Source: an uncultured Actinomycetes bacterium
GTDB taxonomy: Bacteria; Actinomycetota; Actinomycetes; Mycobacteriales; Nakamurellaceae
NCBI GenBank assembly: GCA_937926105.1
Contig: CALANS010000066.1
Coordinates: 83,791-147,790, forward strand
Length of the DNA stretch: 64,000 bases
Reading direction: 5' to 3'
The notes under the pieces are model-generated. The model made no database searches, had not been told where the DNA came from, and saw only the letters and a program-made list of their open reading frames with translations. Each line of letters starts with the position of its first letter. Positions within the stretch are counted from its first letter, which is position 1. The position numbers and the translations under genes were made by a program. This document shows positions 41,706-52,200 of this stretch, one piece after another.

Positions 41706-42398
41706 TCAGCGCAGGTGCGCGTCGAACCAGCTCAGCGCCCGGTTCCAGGCATCGGCGGCCGCCTCGGCTCGGTATTTCGGCGATCTGGTGTCGCTGGCGA
41801 ACGCGTGCCCCGCATCCGGGTAGCGCACGATGGTGGCCGCCACCCCGGAGGATCCGAAGGTGCCGCGCAGTGCCTCCACCTGCTGCACCGGGATGGACCG
41901 GTCCTTGTCCCCGTACAGCCCCAACCACGGGGCGCGCAGCTGGCCGCCGGATTCCAACCCGGCAGGCACCCCGGGCCAGCGGGGCTTGTCGATGCCGCCG
42001 CCGTAGAAGGACACCGCCGCAGCCACCGGCAGCGAGGCTGCCGCCCACAGCGCCACCGTCCCACCCATGGAGAAGCCCAGGATGCCGATCCGATCGCCGT
42101 CCACACCGGCGTCCGCCAGGAACTCCAGCGCGTCGCCGACGTCGGCCCGCAAGGATTCGGCGGTCAGCCCGTGCACCAGCGGCCGGGCGGCCTGGTAGTC
42201 CCCGATCGCCTCCACCGTCACCCGGTGGTACAGGTGGGGCGCCACCGCCAGATAACCCTGGGCCGCCAGAGCACTGGTCGCCGCCAGGATGTGCTCGTTG
42301 ACGCCGTAGATCTCCTGAACCACCACGATCCCGCCGCGCACCGGGCCTTCGGGGGTAGCCACGGCCAGCGGCACTCCCCGCCGCGTTGTCGTCTGCAT
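41706..42398 (-). CDS. dienelactone hydrolase family protein
   Basis: This 230-residue alpha/beta hydrolase contains VVVQEIYGVNEHI, the nucleophile elbow GFSMGGTVAL, GDKDRSIP (acid) and DAGHAF (histidine), in dienelactone-hydrolase order. The nucleophile is Ser, whereas classic dienelactone hydrolases have Cys (GYCLGG), so a general carboxyesterase activity is equally possible. No aromatic-degradation genes are adjacent. The start at 42398 (MQTTTRRG) is chosen from the family N-terminus. It is divergent from the aminotransferase gene. Confidence 0.87.
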   Translation of the reverse strand: MQTTTRRGVPLAVATPEGPVRGGIVVVQEIYGVNEHILAATSALAAQGYLAVAPHLYHRVTVEAIGDYQAARPLVHGLTAESLRADVGDALEFLADAGVDGDRIGILGFSMGGTVALWAAASLPVAAAVSFYGGGIDKPRWPGVPAGLESGGQLRAPWLGLYGDKDRSIPVQQVEALRGTFGSSGVAATIVRYPDAGHAFASDTRSPKYRAEAAADAWNRALSWFDAHLR

Positions 42399-42611
42399 CG
42401 CACCATCCGACCACATCGCGGCCCGGTCCGGGAACCCGCGAGCGCGCGGCCCTGCCCCGATCGGGCACGCCGTCGCGGTCCGTCGTGAGGCACTTCACGG
42501 CGCTCGGCGCGGGCACGATACCGTCTGCAGCAGCCTCGGCGCGAACCAGCCGCTTGGGCGGTGACGGGGCGGGGAGGGCGGCGGCCCCGCCCGACGACAG
42601 GAGGCCAGCAG

Positions 42612-43721
42612 ATGACGGTGCACACCCGGGACGCCCTGTCTCAGCTGCCGGCCTACGCTCCGGGCCGCACGGTGCCGGGCGCCGTGAAGCTGGCCTCCAA
42701 CGAGATGTCCTACCCGCCACTGCCGTCCGTCGCGGCGGCCATCTCCGATGCGGTGGCGGCCGGAGCCGCCGGAATCAACCGGTACCCGGACAACGCGGCG
42801 GTCACGCTGACGGCCGAGCTGGCCGCCCACCTGAGCAGGGAGCGGCTGGCGGTGCGGCCGGCGAACGTGGCGGTGGGCTGCGGCTCGGTGGCGCTATGCC
42901 AGCAGCTCATCCAGGCGACCTGTGACGACGGTGACGAGGTGCTGTTCGGCTGGCGGTCGTTCGAGGCGTACCCGATCGTCACGCGGGTGGTCGGGGCCAG
43001 GCCGGTGACGGTGCCGGTGACGGCGCAGCACGCCCTGGACCTGCCGGCGCTGGCGGACGCCGTCACCGATGCCACCCGGCTGGTGTTCGTCTGCTCTCCG
43101 AACAACCCGACCGGCACGCTGGTGGGCGCCGCGGAGCTGGAGTCGTTCCTGGACGCGGTGCCGGAGTCGGTGCTGGTGGTGCTGGACGAGGCGTATCGAG
43201 AGTTCGTCACCGACCTATCCGACCCCACGGTGCCGGACGGCACCGCAGCGGCGCTGGCCCGGCCGAACGTGGTGTCGCTGCGCACCATGTCCAAGGCGTA
43301 CGGGCTGGCCGGGCTGCGGGTCGGCTATGCGGTCGCCCAGCCCGAGGTGATCTCCTCGCTGCAGAAGGTGGCGTTGCCGTTCGCCGTCAACTCCCTGGCA
43401 CAGATCGCGGCGGTGGCCTCGCTGTCGGCCGGCGAGGAGTTGGCCGCCCGGTGTGCGGCAGTGGTCGCCGAACGGGAGCGGGTGACGGCGGCCCTGCGCA
43501 AGTCGGGGTACGAGGTGCCCACCTCGCACGCGAACTTCGTGTGGCTGCCGCTGCGCGAGCGGGCCGCCGACTTCGCCGCGCACTGCGAGCAGCAGAAGGT
43601 GATCGTCCGGCCGTTCGCCGATGCGACCGGTGGAGCTCGAGTGACGATCGGGGCCCCCGAGGAGAACGAGCAGTTCCTGGCGGCAGCCCGGTCCTGGCCG
43701 GGGCTTCCGGACGCTCGATGA
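42612..43721 (+). CDS. histidinol-phosphate / aromatic aminotransferase (HisC/Pat-like)
   Basis: This 369-residue fold-type I PLP aminotransferase has KLASNEMSYPP, NRYPDN, VFVCSPNNPTGT, VVLDEAY and the cofactor lysine Lys228 in SKAYGLAGLRVGYA. It matches the class that includes histidinol-phosphate transaminase and the phenylalanine aminotransferase Pat. No histidine-biosynthesis gene is near, so the aromatic version is the more likely role, but sequence alone does not decide. The ATG follows AGGAGG 6-11 bases upstream. The stop overlaps the start of the TauE/SafE gene (ATGA), so they share an operon. Confidence 0.88.
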   Translation: MTVHTRDALSQLPAYAPGRTVPGAVKLASNEMSYPPLPSVAAAISDAVAAGAAGINRYPDNAAVTLTAELAAHLSRERLAVRPANVAVGCGSVALCQQLIQATCDDGDEVLFGWRSFEAYPIVTRVVGARPVTVPVTAQHALDLPALADAVTDATRLVFVCSPNNPTGTLVGAAELESFLDAVPESVLVVLDEAYREFVTDLSDPTVPDGTAAALARPNVVSLRTMSKAYGLAGLRVGYAVAQPEVISSLQKVALPFAVNSLAQIAAVASLSAGEELAARCAAVVAERERVTAALRKSGYEVPTSHANFVWLPLRERAADFAAHCEQQKVIVRPFADATGGARVTIGAPEENEQFLAAARSWPGLPDAR

Positions 43722-44470
43722 TCTGGTGGCATGCGGCGCTGATCTTCGTCGCGGGAATTGGAGCGGGCACCATCAACACGGTGGTCGGCTCCGGCACGCT
43801 GATCACGTTTCCCACGCTGGTCGCTCTTGGGGTGCCTCCGGTGACGGCCAACGTATCCAACACCGTCGGGGTGTTCCCCGGCTCGCTGGTCGGCGCCTGG
43901 GGATACCGGCGAGAATTGTCGGGCCAGGGGCATCGCGCGGCCAGGCTGTCGGCCGCATCGATCACCGGCGCCATCGTCGGTGCGATCCTGTTGCTGACGC
44001 TGCCGGCGAGCGCCTTCGACGCCATCGTGCCCGTGCTGATCATCCTCGCTATCCTGCTGGTGATCTTCGGTAAGCGGCTGACGGCACTGCTGTCGCGTAC
44101 CGGCCACCAGCCCCGCGGGAACGTCACGCCCCTGCTGTGGGTGCTGACCTTCGGCACCGGTATCTACGGCGGCTACTTCGGCGCGGCCCAGGGCGTCTTG
44201 CTGATGGGGCTTTTCGGGCTGATGCTGGCCGAGCCGATCCAACGGCAGAATGGGCTCAAGAACCTGCTCGCCGGCATGGTCAACCTGGTCGCCGCAATCG
44301 TGTTCGTGGCGACGACGCACATCGACTGGACCGCAGCGGGTCTGATCGCGCTGGGGTCGATCATCGGCGGGCTCATCGGCGCCCGGGTCGGACGGCGCCT
44401 GTCCCCTCCGGCGCTGCGGGCGGTCATCGTGGTGGTGGGGCTGATCGCCGTCGTCAAACTCCTGGTCTGA
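43718..44470 (+). CDS. TauE/SafE-family membrane permease
   Basis: This 250-residue integral membrane protein has about eight helices and the duplicated TauE/SafE pattern GIGAGTINTVVGSGTLITFPTLVALGVPP in the first half and GIYGGYFGAAQGVLLMGLFGL in the second. The family exports sulfite, sulfoacetate or other small anions. The substrate here is unknown. It overlaps the aminotransferase gene by 4 bases, so a linked role in exporting or importing an acid is possible but not shown. Confidence 0.9.
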   Translation: MIWWHAALIFVAGIGAGTINTVVGSGTLITFPTLVALGVPPVTANVSNTVGVFPGSLVGAWGYRRELSGQGHRAARLSAASITGAIVGAILLLTLPASAFDAIVPVLIILAILLVIFGKRLTALLSRTGHQPRGNVTPLLWVLTFGTGIYGGYFGAAQGVLLMGLFGLMLAEPIQRQNGLKNLLAGMVNLVAAIVFVATTHIDWTAAGLIALGSIIGGLIGARVGRRLSPPALRAVIVVVGLIAVVKLLV

Positions 44471-44565
44471 TCGGGGAACCGGCGCCCGGCCGGCCACGTC
44501 AGAGCTGCTGACCGCGTCGGCGGCCGCATCCGGCGGTCCGGCACCTCTGTTCGGGGAGACACACC

Positions 44566-45591
44566 ATGACCCAGCACGCGACGACCACCACCGGCCGGCG
44601 GATCACCGCCACCGCGGCTGCCCTCGGGGCGGCCACCCTGCTGCTGCTCGGCGCCTGCGCCGCGGCCCCCGCGGATCCGGCAGGCCCACCGACCGGCGGT
44701 GGGACGTCCGGCGTCGTCACCGATTCACCGGCGACCACCGGCGCGAGTGGCGGCACTACAAGCGGTCGCGGCACGAGCGGCAGTGCAGGTACCAGCGGTG
44801 ACGGCGATCTGACCTCCAGCCGCCCTGGCATGAGCGGCGGGCCGAGCACCGGCGACCCCGAGGCGGTGTCCACCGTGTCGGGCACCGACACCGGCACCAA
44901 TACCGCCGACCGGACCCCGACTTCACCCGACGGCGACGCGGACAGCCCAGCCGGCACCATCACCGACGCCGAGCCCCCCAGCGACGACGTCGTCACCACC
45001 ACCGATGCTCCCGGAGCAGACATCGCCACCACCGACGGTCGAGCCGATACCGACGTCGTCACCACCACGTCCGGGCCGCCGCCCACGCTTGACGAGCCGA
45101 CCAAGAGGTGGATCGCCACGCTGTGCACCGCTGCAGGGGACGCCGTGCAGGTCGATGTCCCGCACTTTCCGAACTACACCGACACCGCGGCGGTTTCGCT
45201 CGATGACATCCGCGACCGGGCGCTGGCGGACTACGCGACACTGCACGCCGCGTTCGCCCGGATGGCAGACGCGCTGGCGCCGCTGCCGCCGCCCACCTTC
45301 GACGGCGGACGCCGGGCCGCACACGATGCCGTCGCCTCGCTGCGCGCCATGGCGGGCGTCGCCGCCGACGCCCCGGCAACACTGGGCGCCGCTAGCAGCG
45401 AGGCCGACCTTGAGGACGCCATGGACGACCTCGCCGACCGGATGGACGACGCCGAGGACCTGATCGGCGACGACTCCCCGCTGCTGGCCGTCGGCGACCT
45501 GCTCATGCAGGTCCCGGAGTGCACGGCGATGGCCGGCGGTCCGAGCGGGACCGTCGCCCCGTCACCGGCCTACGGCGCTACGACGGGCTGA
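44566..45591 (+). CDS. hypothetical lipoprotein with Thr/Ser/Gly-rich linker
   Basis: This 341-residue protein has a typical lipoprotein signal (basic start, hydrophobic AALGAATLLLLGAC with lipobox LGAC), a low-complexity linker of about 130 residues rich in Thr, Ser, Gly and Asp, then a helical C-terminal domain from about residue 175 (RWIATLCTAAG followed by acidic helices). The linker suggests a wall-spanning spacer. No family recognised. GGGGAGAC precedes the ATG. The last 30 bases overlap the end of the converging LuxR gene. Confidence 0.8.
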   Translation: MTQHATTTTGRRITATAAALGAATLLLLGACAAAPADPAGPPTGGGTSGVVTDSPATTGASGGTTSGRGTSGSAGTSGDGDLTSSRPGMSGGPSTGDPEAVSTVSGTDTGTNTADRTPTSPDGDADSPAGTITDAEPPSDDVVTTTDAPGADIATTDGRADTDVVTTTSGPPPTLDEPTKRWIATLCTAAGDAVQVDVPHFPNYTDTAAVSLDDIRDRALADYATLHAAFARMADALAPLPPPTFDGGRRAAHDAVASLRAMAGVAADAPATLGAASSEADLEDAMDDLADRMDDAEDLIGDDSPLLAVGDLLMQVPECTAMAGGPSGTVAPSPAYGATTG

Positions 45592-48216
45592 TCGTCGAGC
45601 CTGGGGCGGCAGGGGCGCGTGCTGCGCCGCCGGCGACGCCGGCCGCGGCGCCGTCACGGGCCGCCGCCTTGAGGGCGCCGCCGGCGTCCCGTCGTGATGG
45701 TCGTCGTGCCCGATCCCAAGCTGTTCCAAGCGTTCCAGCGCACCGGCGCGCGTGGTGACGCCGAGCTTGCGGTAGAGCGTGACCAGTTGCTTTTTCACAG
45801 TATTGATGGACACGAACATCTGCGCGGCGATCTCATCGCGCGGCATCCCGAGCCGCAGCGCCGCCACCAACTGTTTTTCCCGCGGTGTCAGTGTGACCAG
45901 TGAAATGGCATCGGGGTATCGGGGGGTCACGGCAGCCAAACGGTCGCGGATGGCGCTCGGGAGTTCGCGCCCCACCGCGGTCAGTAGCTCGGTCAGCGAT
46001 CTCCGGCAGGGCAGGGCAAGCGGCCGGCAGACGCCGGAATCGGTCGCGATCGCCACTAGCAGGTCGACATGGTCACGGGCGGCACCGATGTCACCCAGGT
46101 CCACCTCCGCCAGAGCCATGACCAGCAGCAGCCCACCGCGATCCGGTGTACTGGTCACGTCCAGATACAGTGCCCGCGCGGCGGTCCGTCGCGCCGAGGA
46201 TGCCTCCCCGGAGAGCAATTGCATCCAGGCCAGCGGCTCGGCGAAGATGGGCGATGCCTCGGTGTCCTCGGTGTCCTCGGCGTCGGCGGCCCCGAGCACC
46301 TGCAGGGCACGGTGCCCCTGCCCGACCGAGATGAGCAGTTCTGCCTGCACCCGGTCCAGCAGAACACCAGCGTCACCGCGGTCATCGGGGTGATCCGCGC
46401 GGGCCCGGTCGAGGATGCCCAGCCCGGTGACCGGATGCCCGAGGATCAGCTCCCGTCGAGCCCGCGCGTAGGCGGCGAATGCCCACCACTCACTGTCCGC
46501 CGCCGAATGCACCATCTCGGCCGCAAGGCGGGGGACACTCCGGTCGAGCCGGTCCACCGCGGCGAGCTGGCTGGCAATGGCGATCCGGATGTCCGCACCC
46601 TGGTGCGATACCCCGGTGGCGCCGGTCAGCACGTGATGACGTTCGATCCAGAGGTCGGCGTCGGCGTACCGGCCTGCCAGGGCTTCGGCCAGTGCGAGCC
46701 CGGCGGCCAGGGACCGGCCGGTGCCGACGTCCCCCGGCCGTCGATGGTGCCAACCCAGGCGATACCAGCGTGACGCGTCGGCGTGCCGGAGCCCGATCTG
46801 ATCGGCGATGCCACGCTGCAGGTAGAACCAGCTCACCGCGTTGCCCGCCGATTCCCCGCCGCCCTGCCTGCGGGATAGCTCGACGGTCAGCCGGTCGGCG
46901 AGGGCATCGGCGGCGGCCGCGGCGCCACGGTTCCGCAGGCCCATCATGCGGCCCGATCCGACGAGCAGCATGTCGGGCAGCGGCATCCGGGTGAGCGAGG
47001 CCGGTCTGATCGACAGGCACAGCCGCGTGTACTCCGATCGCACGGCGCCCCACCGGGTGCCTGCGGGCGCGTCGACATGCCGCGCGGTGAGCGCGCTGCG
47101 GAGCACGGCGATGCTCGGATGCCGCCTGAGCACTGGGGCGGGCAGATCCCGTACCAGCTCCTCGATCTCCGCCGGATGGCTGGCGGCCAGACTCGCTCCG
47201 GCCCTGACCCAGACGGACTCGAACGACGGCCAATCCCCGGCCGCAACACCGTGCCGCAGGGCGTACAAGTCGTGGCCAGGGCCGGGGCGCGAGGCATACC
47301 AGAGTGCCAGGCGCCGATGCGTCTGGCGTGCCGCCTGGGGGTGCGCTGCGGTGAACTCGTGGCGCAGCACCCGTCGCACGAACCGGGGCAGCACCAGTTC
47401 CACATCGTCGGCCAGGTGCCGAACGTCGGTGTACCCGGGGCTCTCAAGGAGGTCGATCGCATCCTGCGGTGAGAGATCGTCGTCCGCGAGGTCGCGGATC
47501 AGCTGATGGGTGAGTCGTTCGGCGAGGGTGAATCGTAGGGCGCGGCGCATCAGCGGTGAATCGGCCGGCTCGGCCAGCACCGAGCGGCGCAGGTAGCGCT
47601 CGGCGCGTGTGAGCGGCAGAACGGCGTCGCCACCTTGCATCTCGTCCAGCACCATCCGGATCGCGGCCGGCCAGCCCCCGAACTCGCCGTGCAGCCGGAC
47701 CAGTTGCTCGGCGGTCAGCGGCACGTCCAGCCGGCGCGCCAGGGCCGCGGTCTCGCCCGGGCGAAACAGCAACTCTCTGCCTGAGACGATGTTCATCTGC
47801 ACCGCGCCGTCGGCCGCCGGCTGCAGAGGCGTGTGGCTACGGGAGGCGGCCACGACGTGCACATCGTGGCGTCGTCGCACCACGGTCATGATCAGATCGA
47901 CGCTGTCGGGGTCGTGCAGTCTGTGCGCATCGTCCAGGACGATCACCCGCCTGGGGGCGCGCGTCCGGTCGGAAGCCGGCGGGTGCCGCTGCAGCCACCG
48001 GGACAGGGCGGTCCGCAGGTCGCTGCTGGAGGCATCGAGCCAGATCAGCTCGGGCGCCGGTTGCAGGTCCCGCAGCCACACCGCGATCTGGGTGGTCTTG
48101 CCGTAGCCAGACACGCCCCGGATGATGGTGACGGTGGCCCAGCGGTTCAGTATCTCGACGACCCGCGGCAGCACGATCACTTGATCGGTGATGCGCGGGA
48201 CCCCCTCGCCGTGCAT
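45562..48216 (-). CDS. LuxR-family ATPase regulator (MalT/LAL type)
   Basis: This 884-residue cytoplasmic regulator has an N-terminal STAND-type ATPase with P-loop GVSGYGKTTQ near residue 34 and VIVLDDAHRLHD as Walker B. A long helical, TPR-like middle follows. The C-terminal LuxR helix-turn-helix (LTPREKQLVAALRLGMPRDEIAAQMFVSINTVKKQLVTLYRKLGV) lies about 100-50 residues from the end. The family activates genes on binding an inducer and ATP. A basic, Pro-rich tail of about 50 residues follows the HTH and overlaps the neighbouring gene. It may control the adjacent lipoprotein or surface-protein genes. Confidence 0.9.
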   Translation of the reverse strand: MHGEGVPRITDQVIVLPRVVEILNRWATVTIIRGVSGYGKTTQIAVWLRDLQPAPELIWLDASSSDLRTALSRWLQRHPPASDRTRAPRRVIVLDDAHRLHDPDSVDLIMTVVRRRHDVHVVAASRSHTPLQPAADGAVQMNIVSGRELLFRPGETAALARRLDVPLTAEQLVRLHGEFGGWPAAIRMVLDEMQGGDAVLPLTRAERYLRRSVLAEPADSPLMRRALRFTLAERLTHQLIRDLADDDLSPQDAIDLLESPGYTDVRHLADDVELVLPRFVRRVLRHEFTAAHPQAARQTHRRLALWYASRPGPGHDLYALRHGVAAGDWPSFESVWVRAGASLAASHPAEIEELVRDLPAPVLRRHPSIAVLRSALTARHVDAPAGTRWGAVRSEYTRLCLSIRPASLTRMPLPDMLLVGSGRMMGLRNRGAAAAADALADRLTVELSRRQGGGESAGNAVSWFYLQRGIADQIGLRHADASRWYRLGWHHRRPGDVGTGRSLAAGLALAEALAGRYADADLWIERHHVLTGATGVSHQGADIRIAIASQLAAVDRLDRSVPRLAAEMVHSAADSEWWAFAAYARARRELILGHPVTGLGILDRARADHPDDRGDAGVLLDRVQAELLISVGQGHRALQVLGAADAEDTEDTEASPIFAEPLAWMQLLSGEASSARRTAARALYLDVTSTPDRGGLLLVMALAEVDLGDIGAARDHVDLLVAIATDSGVCRPLALPCRRSLTELLTAVGRELPSAIRDRLAAVTPRYPDAISLVTLTPREKQLVAALRLGMPRDEIAAQMFVSINTVKKQLVTLYRKLGVTTRAGALERLEQLGIGHDDHHDGTPAAPSRRRPVTAPRPASPAAQHAPLPPQARRSARRSAVGR

Positions 48217-48529
48217 GGTGTTTCGCTCGCCCGTCCCTGCTCAGCCCTTCCCGGCGACGGCCGAGCCGATTGCCACACAGACACGAAACGACAGCGCCGT
48301 CGCTCTCACCGGACCATGCCCCCCACCCATTCGACCGCTGAACCCCCGCTCGGACGGCCAGGCCGTCAGCGCTTCACCCCGGCGCGGATCCCCACATCCG
48401 GACGGTCTGTGACCTAGCGTCGCGCGGAGACATCAATCCGTCAATGCACTTGTCTAGTACATCGGGGAAATGACCCCCGAATGGGGGTCAGAACGGTCGA
48501 GCCCGTCACGTCCGAGGGGCGTCCGCGGA
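48217..48529. other. intergenic region upstream of the LuxR gene
   Basis: This 313-base gap lies upstream of the LuxR-type gene and downstream of the minus-strand lipoprotein gene. It holds the terminator at 48471-48490 and an AT-richer patch around 48430-48470, which is the most plausible place for the LuxR promoter. No open frame with gene character is seen. Confidence 0.5.
48471..48490 (-). terminator. 8-bp hairpin with tetraloop, end of surface-protein operon
   Basis: TGACCCCC (48471-48478) and GGGGGTCA (48483-48490) pair perfectly around a GAAT loop. On the minus strand the stem is followed by TTT. It lies 40 bases beyond the stop codon of the lipoprotein gene at 48530. Confidence 0.7.
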
Positions 48530-49261
48530 TCAGAACGACACCCCGGGCGCCGCCGCGAAGTCAAAGGTGCTCTGGTGCAGTCCATCCAACAGTGCCTGCA
48601 CGCGCAGCAGGTTCCCGTCGCGGTCGATCCAGTAGCGGTAGCTGCTCTGCTGGGTCGCCGAGCCGGGGTCGACGGGTCCGCTCATGATGTCGGCCTCCTG
48701 GCCGTCCACCGTGCCGGATCCAAGCCACCGGGCGCCGTTCTGGATCAGCAGTTGCGCATTATCCGGCCGGTCGGAGGACAGGCTGACCAACAGGGCCTGT
48801 GCGGCGGCCAGCGTCGACGCCTTCGGGTCCAGCGTGGTGGTCTGCCAACCGGCATCCGGAGGTGGCACCGGCGGCTTCGAGCCGGTGAAGTCCTGCGCGC
48901 TGATCTGCTGGGCGGTCCACTCGGTCAGGAACGCCCCGGGGTGCTGCGCGTCCGGCGCTCGCACCAGCGCATAGCCGCGGCCCTGGGCGGTGTCCAGCCA
49001 GCCGTTGATCGTCACCGACTGGTCCCCGACGACGGTGCCTTGCACCGCGACCATGCCCTGCTGGTAGGCGTTGAACCTAAAGATCGCCAACCGTTCGGCC
49101 TGCGATCCGGTCAGCGCGCGCGGCGCGGTGTCGTTCGCCGCCGGATCCCGCGCTGCCGGATCCTTAGAGGAACAGGCAGACACCAGCATGAGTGTCGCGC
49201 AGACCGCGAGGGCGACCGTGACCCACCGGGCGAGACGCCCGGTGGGTCGGGCCGCGATCAA
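48530..49261 (-). CDS. hypothetical lipoprotein co-transcribed with the surface protein
   Basis: This 243-residue lipoprotein has signal MIAARPTGRLARWVTVALAV ending in lipobox VSAC. The mature part contains AYQQGMVAVQGTVVGDQSVTINGWLD, WLGSGTVDGQEADIMSGPVDP and YRYWIDRDGNLLRVQALL. It has no named family that I recognise, though the pattern resembles carrier-type envelope lipoproteins. The TTG start at 49261 overlaps the stop codon of the giant surface protein (TTGA), giving a proper signal peptide; a GTG start at 49312 would put 17 extra residues in front. The overlap implies the two are made together. Confidence 0.75.
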   Translation of the reverse strand: MIAARPTGRLARWVTVALAVCATLMLVSACSSKDPAARDPAANDTAPRALTGSQAERLAIFRFNAYQQGMVAVQGTVVGDQSVTINGWLDTAQGRGYALVRAPDAQHPGAFLTEWTAQQISAQDFTGSKPPVPPPDAGWQTTTLDPKASTLAAAQALLVSLSSDRPDNAQLLIQNGARWLGSGTVDGQEADIMSGPVDPGSATQQSSYRYWIDRDGNLLRVQALLDGLHQSTFDFAAAPGVSF

Positions 49262-52200
49262 CGCGCGTGGAGCTTCCGGCGACGATCCGCCACCAGCAGG
49301 CCTGCTCCACACAGCAGCAACAGTAGTGCGATGCCGAGCATGCCCAGGGTGTTCACGCCGGTGTAGGACAGCGGCGGGCTGGCCGGGGGCACATACCCGG
49401 CGTCGATGGTCGGGTCATCCGCCTGCCCCGGTGCCGCCGAGTTGCTGCCGGTCTTCGGGGTGGTGAACCACGCGATGCCGGTCGACTGGTCCGGGGTCGA
49501 GTCCAGCCCCGGGTTGCCGCCCTGGCCGCTCTTGGTCAGCGGGTAGTCCTTGCCATCGATCGTCACCGTCGTCGGGAACTGCACGCCGTACTTCGTGTTC
49601 GGCGTCAGGCCGGTGAAGGCATAGAACCCGCCGTCATCGGTGGTCGTGGTGGCCACCACGTTCCCGTCCGCGTCCAGCAAGGTAACGGTCACACCGGGCA
49701 CCGGCTTCTCGCCGGAGTCCTGCACGCCATTGCCGTTGGCGTCGATCCACAGGTAGTCGCCGACGGAGACCGGCTGGGGCACATAGCCGGCATCGATGGT
49801 CGGATTATCGGCGTCACCCGGCGTTCCCAGGTTGTTACCCGAGGAGGGGGTGATGACGGTCGCCCGGCCGGTCGCCCGATCCGGGTTCGAATCGGCCCCG
49901 GGGTTGTTGCCCTGGTTCGGCGGGGTCAACGTGTAGGTGATCCCGTCGACCGTGACCGTGGTGGGGAACTCCACGATGAACGTGGTATCCGGCGGCAGGT
50001 CGGTGAACGAGTAGTAGCCGTTCTCGTCCGTCGTGGTGGTGGCAACAACGTTGCCGTCCTCGTCGAGCAACGTGACTGTTGCACCGGGGACCGGCTTCTC
50101 GCCCTCGTCCTGGACGCCGTCGCCGTCGCCGTCGATCCACAGGCGGTTGCCGATCGACACCAGGATCGGGGTGTAACCGGCGTCGATGGTCGGGTTGTCG
50201 GCCTTTCCAGGCGCACCGGAGTTGTTGCCGGACTTGGGCGTCGTCACCGGCGCCTTTCCGGTCTGCTGATCCGGGTTGGAGTCCGCGCTACGGTCCTTAC
50301 CCTGAGCGGGCTGGGTCAGCTGGTACTTGGTGCCGTCCACGGTGACCGTGGTCGGGAAGGCCACCGTGTAATCCGAGTTCGGCGCCAGGTCCGTGAAGGA
50401 GTAGTAGCCGTTCTCGTCCGTCGTGGTGGTGGCGACCACGGTGCCGTCATCCGCCAGCAGGGTCACCGTGGCACCAGGCACCGGCTTCTCGCCGGCATCC
50501 TGCACACCATCACCGTCGGCGTCGATCCAGACGTAGTCACCGATGGACACCGGCTTCGGGAAATACCCGGCATCGATGGTCGGGTTGTCGGCCTCGCCGG
50601 GCGCACCGGAGTTCTCACCCGTCTTTGGGGTCGTCACCGGCGCGAGACCGGACTGCGGGTCCGGATTGGAGTCCTTGGCTCGGCTGTCGCCCTGGGTCGG
50701 CTGCGTGAGCGCGTAGTCCACGCCGTCCACCGTCACCGTCGTCGGGAATGCCACCGTGTAGTCGGTGTTCGGCGCCAGGTCGGTGAAGGAGTAGTACCCA
50801 TTCTCGTCCGTCGTCGTGGTGGCGACGACGTTCCCATCGGCGTCCAGCAGTGTGACGGTCGCGCCCGGAACGGGGGCCTCGCCCTTGTCCTGGGTGCCGT
50901 TGCCGTTCGAGTCCAGCCACACATAGTCGCCGATCGACACCGGCTTCGGGGTGTACCCGGCATCGATGGTCGGGTTGTCGGCCTGGCCGGGTTCACCGGA
51001 ATTGTTCCCAGTCTTCGGCGTCGTCACCGGCGCCTTTCCGGTCGACGGATTCGCGTTGGAATCGGCGGAGCGATCGTCGCCCTGGCGCGGCTGGGTCAAG
51101 GTGTAATCCACACCGTCGACCGTCACCCCGGTCGGGAACACCACCGTGTAACCGGTATTCGGCGTCAGGTCGGTGAACGAGTAGTACCCGTTCTCATCCG
51201 TCGTGGCCGTCGCGACCGTGTTGCCATCGGCATCCAGCAGCGTCACCGTGGCGCCCACGACCGGAGCCTCGCCCGCATCCTGCACGCCATCACCATCGGC
51301 GTCGATCCACACGTAGTCGCCGATCGACACCGGCTTCGGGGTATATCCAGCGTCGATCGTGGGATCGTCCGCATCGCCGGGTGTGCCCAGGTTCTTGCCG
51401 GCCGCCGGTGTGGTGACAGGCGCCTCGCCTGTCACCTGGTCCGGGTTCGAGTCCGCCGCGTCGTCGGTGCCCTGGGCGGGCGCGGTCAGCTGGTAGTCGA
51501 TGCCGTCGACCGTCACCGTCGTCGGGAACACCACCGTGTAGTCGGTGTTGCCCGGCAGGTCGGTGAACGAGTAGTACCCGTTGTCGTTGGTCGTGGTGGT
51601 GACGGTATTGCCGTCGGTGTCCAGCAGGGTGACGGTGGCGCCCGCGACCGGGGCCTCGCCGGCATCCTGCACGCCATCACCGTCGCTGTCGATCCACACG
51701 TAGTCGCCGATGGAGACGACCGGGGTGTAGCCCGCATCGATGGTCGGGTCGTCCGCGTCGCCGGGTGTGCCCAGGTTGTTGCCGGTCAGCGGTGTGGTGA
51801 CGGGCGCCTCGCCGGTCACCTGGTCCGGGTTCGAGTCCGCCGCGCTGTCACCGCCCTGGATCGGGGCGGTCAGGACGTACTTGTTGCCGTCCACCGTCAC
51901 CGTGCTCGGGAACTGCACCGTGTAGTCCGAATTCGGGACCAGGCCGGTGAAGGCGTAGTAGCCGTTCTCGTCCGTCGTGGTGGTGGCGATCACGTCGCCA
52001 TCTGAGTCGAGCAGGTTCACGGTGGCGTTCGGAACCGGAGCCTCGCCGGCATCCTGCACGCCATCGCCGTTGGCATCGATCCACACGTAGTCGCCGATGG
52101 ACACCGGCTTCGGGTGGTACCCGGCGTCGATCGTTGGATCGTCCGCCTGGCCTGGCTCCCCGGAGTTGTCGCCGGTGTGCGGCGTGGTCACCGGCGCCAG

